Positions 58,794 to 64,000 of a DNA stretch of 64,000 nt are shown one piece after another. Both the position numbers and the translations under genes were made by a program. The stretch is from Petrimonas sulfuriphila. Lineage in GTDB: Bacteria; Bacteroidota; Bacteroidia; Bacteroidales; Dysgonomonadaceae. The notes beneath the pieces are model-generated. The model made no database searches and had not been told where the DNA came from. It saw only the letters and a program-made list of their open reading frames with translations. Numbering within the stretch: the stretch's first letter is position 1; each line of letters starts with the position of its first letter. The DNA is taken from positions 3,658,001-3,722,000 of the forward strand of contig CP073276.1 of assembly GCA_038561985.1 (NCBI GenBank), in the 5' to 3' direction.

Positions 58794-59824
58794 CGCCTTA
58801 TGTGGACCATGCAGCCAACGAGACACACCTGATCCTCCTTGTAAAAGACATTGTAGGCTTGCCACCCGTCACTTTGCAGGTAACCGGTAAAGGATTTCAG
58901 TAAGGTACCCACAGTTTGTTGTGACCTGGAACCATCGTTGTAATAAAAGAAAACCAGTTTCTTCATGACCGCTCTCACCATCCACAAGTATTCTTTCTTT
59001 GCCTTGTGACTTTCCTTGTTGATCACCGGAAGTGTGGTTTCATCCACCTGGAGGTAATCAGTATCAATAACCTCTTTCTTCAGTACCTCGTAGAGTGGCT
59101 TCAGGAGCTCACAGGCCGGTTTGAACCAGCCGGAGATCGTATTCTCCGGTATCTTCACCCCCAGATGCCCCAACTGCTGTACCTGGCGGTAAAAGGGGAG
59201 ATGATACACATACTTCTGGAGCAGGATCTCAGCCAGGAGACTGGCACCGGGAAGTCCCTTGTATATGGGCAGTAACGGGAGCGGGGCGATGATCACACCG
59301 GATGTGCCATCAACCGTCGGGGCAGTGTTGTCTTTTAAAGCGTACTTGGGGCGCACAAGCTCTTTCACATACAGCTTCCCGGGTTCAAACTCAAGTGTGC
59401 GGGTACGTTCCTCACCGATACGCTTATACTTGTTCAGGTCAAGTTCTTCCGGTTCCAGCACAACCTCCACCACGGGCAGACCCTCCAACATCTTGCGGTT
59501 GGATCTCTCTTTCTTCCTGGCGGGAGCCTGCTCTTCTATCTGCTTCTCGGCAGTAGCACGGGCCGCTTCGATCTCGGCAAGCCTTTCCTCTTCGTCTGCA
59601 ATCGTTTCAAACAGGGAGAGCTGGCCCGGATCCAGTTGCGAGAGTTTCTCGCTTTTACGCCCGTAGAACTGGCGGGTGAACCAGGCGATCTGTGCCAGCA
59701 GCTTATCCATCCGCTGCTGCATCCCGGTGAGCTGTCCGGATAGCTTCGCGTTAGCCTCGGTGAGCTGACGGATTTGTTCCGCCTGCGATTGTATGAGGAG
59801 CTCTACTGCTTGCATCTGGTCCAT
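58794..59824 (-). pseudogene. tnpC: IS66 TnpC transposase, N-terminal part
   Basis: This has the N-terminal leucine-zipper-like region (IRQLTEANAKLSGQLTGMQQ), the IS66 homeodomain-like/ zinc-binding part (FTRQFYGRKSEKLSQLDPGQ), and the first half of the DDE domain (TISGWFKPACELLKPLYEVL; VIDTDYLQVDETTLPV; SDGWQAYNVFYK). It breaks at VHIRRY where the RIT element begins. Restored with 54692-55244 it would be about 527 residues, normal for TnpC. Confidence 0.9.
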
Positions 59825-59919
59825 TTACCGGGCTTTTATTCAGTCATAAAAATACTAAAAAAACCTGATCTGGACAAGCTTTCAGGAGATTATTCTCACT
59901 CTTTTCCCGATTATTTTTA

Positions 59920-60279
59920 TCACCCGTGTCTCATCGCCTTGAGCCTCTTCAAGCGGCTTCCCGGATCATCCTGTATCCCTTCCACCATCATCACCAGATC
60001 GCGCCACTGCATGGGATAGGAACGACTCTTTTCATCGTACGCGGGTATGCGGAAGGTACCCTCCTCGAGCCTTTTCATGTACAGAACCAACCCGCCATCT
60101 TCCGCATGCAAAAGCTTCATGGTTGTACGGTTTCGATTGATGAAGATGAAGACATCACCCATGCGGACATCATATCCCATCAGGTTTTGAACCACACCAC
60201 AGAGCGAGTTCATCCCTTTTCGCATGTCTGTCTTTCCCGGACACAGGAAATAGCGCATGGTGTCATTCAGGCAGAACAT
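59920..60279 (-). CDS. tnpB: IS66 TnpB accessory protein
   Basis: 119 residues, full length. The conserved IS66 Orf2 signature is present: RYFLCPGKTDMRKGMNSLCG, DVFIFINRNRTTMKLLHAED, GGLVLYMKRLEEGTF. It is required with TnpA and TnpC for transposition; its molecular role is unclear. Its start overlaps the tnpA stop by 17 bases. About 100 bases separate it from tnpC. The gene is intact. Confidence 0.93.
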   Translation of the reverse strand: MFCLNDTMRYFLCPGKTDMRKGMNSLCGVVQNLMGYDVRMGDVFIFINRNRTTMKLLHAEDGGLVLYMKRLEEGTFRIPAYDEKSRSYPMQWRDLVMMVEGIQDDPGSRLKRLKAMRHG

Positions 60280-60661
60280 GGGAAGAGCAGATTTGATTCA
60301 GTAAATTGATCGCGAGCTCTGCCTGGGCAGTGCCAATGAAACTAACCTGAATACCTCCCGGGAGCTTGATCCTGATCTCTCCCTGACTGCTGCGTGGTGA
60401 TGAAGCCGGCGAGGATACAGGGGCTTTAACGGGAAGATTGATACTGATCGGTGCCAGCGTACTCGTGGGTGCCTCCGGTGCATGATTGTTATAGGGACGG
60501 GTGAGTCCGAACTTGGTTTTCCAGTAGTGGAAGCTGGAGACTGTATAGGACTCGTTCGCACAAAAATCCTTGATGCTTAACCCGCTCTTCTGTTGGCGCT
60601 CCAGTATCGCCAGGAATTCTTCTTTGCTTACAGGCTTCATAGAAAATACGTTTGCCGGCAA
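60263..60661 (-). CDS. tnpA: IS66 TnpA accessory protein
   Basis: 132 residues. The N-terminal part is HTH-like (KEEFLAILERQQKSGLSIKD, then NESYTVSSFHYWKTKFG), as in IS66 Orf1, followed by a Pro/Ser-rich linker (about 65-95) and a short C-terminal beta region (GEIRIKLPGGIQVSF). It probably binds the element ends. First gene of the element, about 50 bases from the right end. Confidence 0.9.
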   Translation of the reverse strand: MPANVFSMKPVSKEEFLAILERQQKSGLSIKDFCANESYTVSSFHYWKTKFGLTRPYNNHAPEAPTSTLAPISINLPVKAPVSSPASSPRSSQGEIRIKLPGGIQVSFIGTAQAELAINLLNQICSSHVLPE

Positions 60662-60712
60662 AGATCGAAAAAAACCATTTACGCTAAAATGGGTATTTTA
60701 TCGGGGGCTTAC

Positions 60713-61180
60713 GGTATTTGGGAGTCTGTTTATAATCCGCATTTTAATTATGGCGAAATCGCCATAATTAAAAGCTTAGCAGGATTGAACAATTATAAAC
60801 TAAGTGTCAAGGAATGGGGCGAAAAAACAAATGCGATCGGTTTAAAAGCCACAACAGGAAGATATGGTGGGACTTATGCGCATCCCGATATTGTCTTTGA
60901 GTTTGGAATGTGGATCAGCTCACAATATCCACACCGACGCCATTAAAGAGAACCTGACACCTCAAAAAGTGACCCGACAACAGGCTAATCTGGTCTATGC
61001 CTCGGAAGCAAACTTGCTCAACGTCGCCCTCTTTTCGGAATGACCGCTAAGGAATGGAGAGACGCCAATTCCCTCAAGGACTTCCGCAGAACGAGGACTT
61101 ATCCATCTGAACAAAACAGCGATCACGCAAATGAAATCGCTGATGCAAAGCAAAACTGTAAAGCGACTAAAGTGAGTTGA
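60713..61180 (+). pseudogene. KilA-N domain gene remnant, right of IS66
   Basis: The frame GIWESVYNPHFNYGEIAI, then GLNNYKLSVKEWGEKTNAIG, KATTGRYGGTYAHPDI and VFEFGMWIS is the KilA-N domain. A deletion follows. The C-terminal part survives in pieces: TDAIKENLTPQKVTRQQANL, YASEANLLNVALF, GMTAKEWRDANS and KTAITQMKSLM, in different frames. KilA-N proteins are phage- and island-associated DNA-binding proteins. The gene was already broken or decayed besides the IS66 insertion. Confidence 0.75.
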
Positions 61181-61398
61181 ATACGGACCATGAGTTGCGG
61201 GATAGGTTTGGAGACCAAATATAAACGAGGAGTGCATATGTCACAAAACGGATTCTGTACCTGAACAAAGGTGAAAAAACCGGATGCACAATCCCGATGT
61301 ACCTGTTAAACGCTCTCGGTTATCCAACCGAAAAACTATCCCCTAAACTGTCGTGAATAACGTGAACAAAGCAAGGGCAATAAAATAAAGCTCATTAA

Positions 61399-61440
61399 TT
61401 TTAACAATACCGTTTTTTTATCCAAATAATTGTTATATTT
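61399..61440 (+). repeat. Island repeat R3, left part (interrupted by IS110)
   Basis: TTTTAACAATAC... up to TATATTT, the same end point as R1 before its IS110. The stretch 61181-61398 before it holds only unidentified decayed coding sequence (LNKGEKTGCTIPMYLLNALG in one frame). Confidence 0.75.
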
Positions 61441-62968
61441 CCTCTATAAATCCATTTGTTTCCCTGCATAATAAACTCATTGAAGCTGGTTTGCTATATT
61501 TTAGACACATAGATTTACTGACGAAAGAAAAATGAACTTTCGTCAATGTAAATTAATTTCCTCTTCGAACTCTTACGGTTCTTGATCGGCGTTCAATACG
61601 GATTGTCTGACACGGTCAGTTTGCGAACCGGGGTATAAAATCCACCACAAATATAAAGGCCTTACAAACAATCCGACTGCTCCTGAAAAGCGGAACAGGA
61701 GTCCGCCCTACGAAGCAGTTTTTTTCTTCAGATGATACGTTTCATCAAAGTTCTCATGTCTGGAAAGCAGTTTCCAGATAACGGTAAGCATCTCCCGGGC
61801 AACGGCTACGATAATGGCGTTATGGTGTTTCTTCATGCCTTTTAAATGCCAAAAACGGCAGTAAAACACGGATCCTCTTGTTCGGGCGGCACTCCATGCA
61901 CATTCTATCAAAGCTTTTCTCAGATACTTGTTCCCGTGTGTTATTTGGCGGCTCTTAATTTTTTCCTGCGCTTTCATCGTTACGCGGTCTGAGTCCTGCC
62001 CATGACACAAGGGCTGCTGCGGTAGCAAAAAGTTCCATATTGTCGCCTATTTCAGAAATGATGATAGCTGCCGAGAGCTCCTTCACACCCGGAATACCGA
62101 GCAGAAACAAAAATGCTTCCCGATAAAGGTTCATACACATTTGAACCATCGCCTCGTGGCATTGCTGTTTTTGTGATTGATACATGTCAAGCATCTGCGT
62201 GTATTGCCCAAGCAAATCCCTGTCGCTTTCAACGATGCAGCCCTCCAACGCATCATGCACCGCCGATTTTCCGTGTCGGTTAACCGTGCGCCCGTGGATA
62301 AGCCGGATAAGTTCATCCACGGATGTCTCACCCCTTATCAGGGAATCCACCACTTTGCGGTAGCTCCTGCTTCTGGTGCGCGAGACATAATTGCTCAAAC
62401 GCACGTTGCAGCGCTGAAGAAGCATGTCGATACGCTGTTCACAACGAACCGTGTCCTTGTTTATCTCGTTGATGCGCCGTCCGTATTGGCGCAGGCGTTG
62501 AATGTTGCCGTCAGGAACAAAGCTGTCCCTGACTAATTCCTTGAGCAGGGCCGTGGCAATCCACTGCGCGTCTTTCACATCGCTCTTGCGACCGGGCAGT
62601 TGCTTAAGAAACTGGGGGTTGACCAGATGAAGCTTGAAATCTGTTTCCAATAAACGCCAGAGGGGAATCCAATAAATGCCCGTACTCTCCATACATACAT
62701 CACTCACAAAACGGGAGTGCATTACAACGGCCATCCGCTTTATTTCGCGAGTGGTAACTCCGAATTTTTCTTCTGTTTTTTTGCCTTGCTCGTCCAGGAT
62801 GCACATAAATATGCTATCTTTGTGAACGTCGAGGCCGCTAACTGTTCTCATAATGATAATTTTAAATTATACTTTGTGTCTTAGAACACGTTAATTACAA
62901 GTAGAACAGTTACGGCCCCGATTTTTATCGGGCGGCGTATAAAATTCAAACTTTTTTATATAAGTTTG
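61441..62968 (-). mobile_element. IS110-family element, copy 2
   Basis: One base longer than copy 1 and otherwise differing at only a handful of positions. Inserted at the identical base of the repeat. Recent duplication is implied. Confidence 0.87.
61708..62851 (-). pseudogene. IS110-family transposase, copy 2 (one-base frameshift)
   Basis: Same protein as 41729-42871. The frame is open from MRTVSGLDVHKDS to NDESAGK, then breaks at a run of six T (61957-61966 region; five in copy 1). It reopens for the last 90 or so residues (IKSRQITHGNKYLRKALIEC). Only two amino-acid-level or silent changes are seen elsewhere (for example Ser to Thr in LLETDFK). The single extra T in a homopolymer may be a sequencing error, in which case the copy is functional. 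Confidence 0.87.
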
Positions 62969-63100
62969 TAATTCAAAATACTGATACTAATGCAACACAC
63001 AAGTTTCCACTATTATTTATCCCGATTCAAAGAACCTTCGTAGACACCCCCGATTGTGTGGGAATATACGAATGTTATAAGTTTATTGCGTAAACAACAC
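62969..63100 (+). repeat. Island repeat R3, right part
   Basis: ATTCAAAATACTGATACTAATGC and onward, close to R2. It ends TAAACAACAC directly before GTTACCGGT (63101-63109), the presumed left core of the next cassette. Confidence 0.75.
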
Positions 63101-63371
63101 GTTACCGGTCATGCTAAAAGACGACATCATAAACATAAACGAACAGTAAAACGACAGACAAAATGCCAACCCTTCGCAAAATAAAAAGAGCTGCAACCCA
63201 ACGCACAAGCCGACACAATTTGCAGCATATTTTACTTTGCCCCATGCTCCCAAGCCCATCCACCACCCGACTTTGGGATAACGGACAGTTTGAAGGGCTT
63301 TTTTGACAATTACAGAGCGTAAAAAATTAACTTCACCAACAATAAAAACGAATTGAAATAGATATTTATAG
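63101..63371 (+). other. C-rich leader between repeat R3 and the type III methylase
   Basis: About 270 bases with no gene. The first 150 bases are rich in A and C and poor in G on the plus strand, like 45201-45300. A perfect terminator or promoter is not seen. Confidence 0.45.
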
Positions 63372-64000
63372 ATGCCAACATTACACTGGATAGGAAAAGA
63401 TAAAGTTATCAATCATCACATGGATGTTCCGTTTAAAGTTTTGGAACACTCCTACGGTTTTGACAACGGAACGCAGACAGACCAAGAAACCAACAGCGGA
63501 AACAAAATTATACATGGCGACAACCTTGAAGCCCTAAAAGCCCTTTTGCCTGAATACGAAGGACAAATTGACTGCATTTACATAGACCCTCCATACAATA
63601 CAGGAAACGAAGGTTGGGTATATAACGACAACGTGAACGACCCGAAAATTAAAAAGTGGCTAGGACAAGTTGTTGGTAAAGAAAGCGAAGACCTTAGCAG
63701 ACATGACAAATGGCTTTGCATGATGTATCCGAGAATAAAATTATTACACAAGTTACTTTCTGATGATGGGGCAATTTTTATTTCAATTGATGATAATGAA
63801 TACTCTAACTTAAAACTTTTATGTGATGACATTTTCGGTTATCCTAATTGCATTGGACCGATAATTCAAAATAAAATGAATGCAAAAAACGATACTGTTA
63901 ATGTTCAGAAAAATCATGAGTTCATTGTCCTATACAGAAAAAAAGGAACTGTTACGGAAGGAACTAAAGTAAATCCATCAATAATTAATAAGCAATGGAT
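63372..64000 (+). CDS. mod: Type III restriction-modification DNA methyltransferase (partial)
   Basis: The first 209 codons are in the window; the gene runs off the right edge. It starts MPTLHWIGKDKVINHHMDVP. The N4/N6 methylase motif IV is IYIDPPYNTGNEGW, preceded by the target-side IIHGDNLEALKALLPEY and followed by HDKWLCMMYPRIKLLHKLLS and GAIFISIDDNEY (motifs V-VI). The order (motif IV before I) is the beta class used by type III Mod proteins. Mod recognises a short asymmetric site and methylates adenine; the Res subunit is expected downstream. It is the third defence module behind the island repeat. Confidence 0.9.
   Translation, partial: MPTLHWIGKDKVINHHMDVPFKVLEHSYGFDNGTQTDQETNSGNKIIHGDNLEALKALLPEYEGQIDCIYIDPPYNTGNEGWVYNDNVNDPKIKKWLGQVVGKESEDLSRHDKWLCMMYPRIKLLHKLLSDDGAIFISIDDNEYSNLKLLCDDIFGYPNCIGPIIQNKMNAKNDTVNVQKNHEFIVLYRKKGTVTEGTKVNPSIINKQW

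Larger units (their letters stand above)
51934..60712 (-). mobile_element. IS66-family element containing nested IS21 and RIT elements
   Basis: Both ends begin GTAAGCCCCCGA (inward from 51934 and from 60712). The 8-bp duplication GGTATTTG flanks it (51926-51933 and 60713-60720). Without the two inner insertions the element is about 2.63 kb, normal for IS66. It carries tnpA, tnpB and tnpC on the minus strand. tnpC is split by the RIT element, and the 3' non-coding end by IS21. Confidence 0.93.

Overview
The window looks like a Bacteroidales chromosome segment (phylum Bacteroidota). It carries SusC/SusD pairs, lipoproteins with a Cys lipobox, TAnnTTTG promoter boxes, and mobilization genes typical of Bacteroides-type elements. 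The left edge holds the first codons of purB and an intact tRNA-Val.

Region 1 (386-22750) is an integrated, mobilizable element of about 22.3 kb. It is bounded by a 72-bp direct repeat made of the 3' part of tRNA-Val plus its terminator. Integrase-arm-like 11-bp-spaced repeats lie inside both ends, and the integrase sits at the right end. Its cargo is a type I restriction operon (hsdR, a TrlF-like PHP/ATPase, hsdM, hsdS). A silent second hsdS cassette, a tyrosine recombinase and long inverted repeats make the specificity subunit invertible. The current hsdS is split by an IS21 element, and inversion would restore an intact gene. The rest is mobilization and replication (relaxase, MobC-like protein, an oriT-like palindrome, DUF3408, primase, DUF5906 helicase, HTH protein) and an AbiE toxin-antitoxin operon with a visible operator/promoter.

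Region 2 (22751-40866) starts with decayed addiction genes (higA with a nonsense codon) and an intact rhuM. A carbohydrate-utilisation region follows: an SGNH / alpha-beta hydrolase / SGNH esterase interrupted by one TGA, a DUF6528 lipoprotein, two SusC/SusD pairs and a DUF4091 (GH123-like) glycoside hydrolase. The Sus genes all read leftward and probably form two transcription units separated by a terminator.

Region 3 (40867-64000) is a defence and mobile-element island. A roughly 200-bp repeat occurs three times. It lies upstream of a caspase-like protease, of a SIR2-HerA-KTSC-nuclease operon, and of a type III restriction methylase that runs off the window. Two of the three copies are interrupted at the same base, inside a promoter-like box, by near-identical IS110 elements; the third copy is the empty site. 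The SIR2-HerA operon and the next gene, a nuclease-SIR2 fusion, look like integron-style gene cassettes. Each starts and ends with matching core heptamer-like sequences, and a 136-bp attC-like imperfect palindrome joins them. No integron integrase is visible. A group II intron remnant sits in the second cassette's attC-like end. Beyond it, a KilA-N pseudogene is split by an IS66 element (8-bp duplication) that itself contains an IS21 copy (5-bp duplication) and a recombinase-in-trio (RIT) element.

The duplicated IS copies differ almost only in homopolymer length, so several frameshifts here may be sequencing errors rather than biology.
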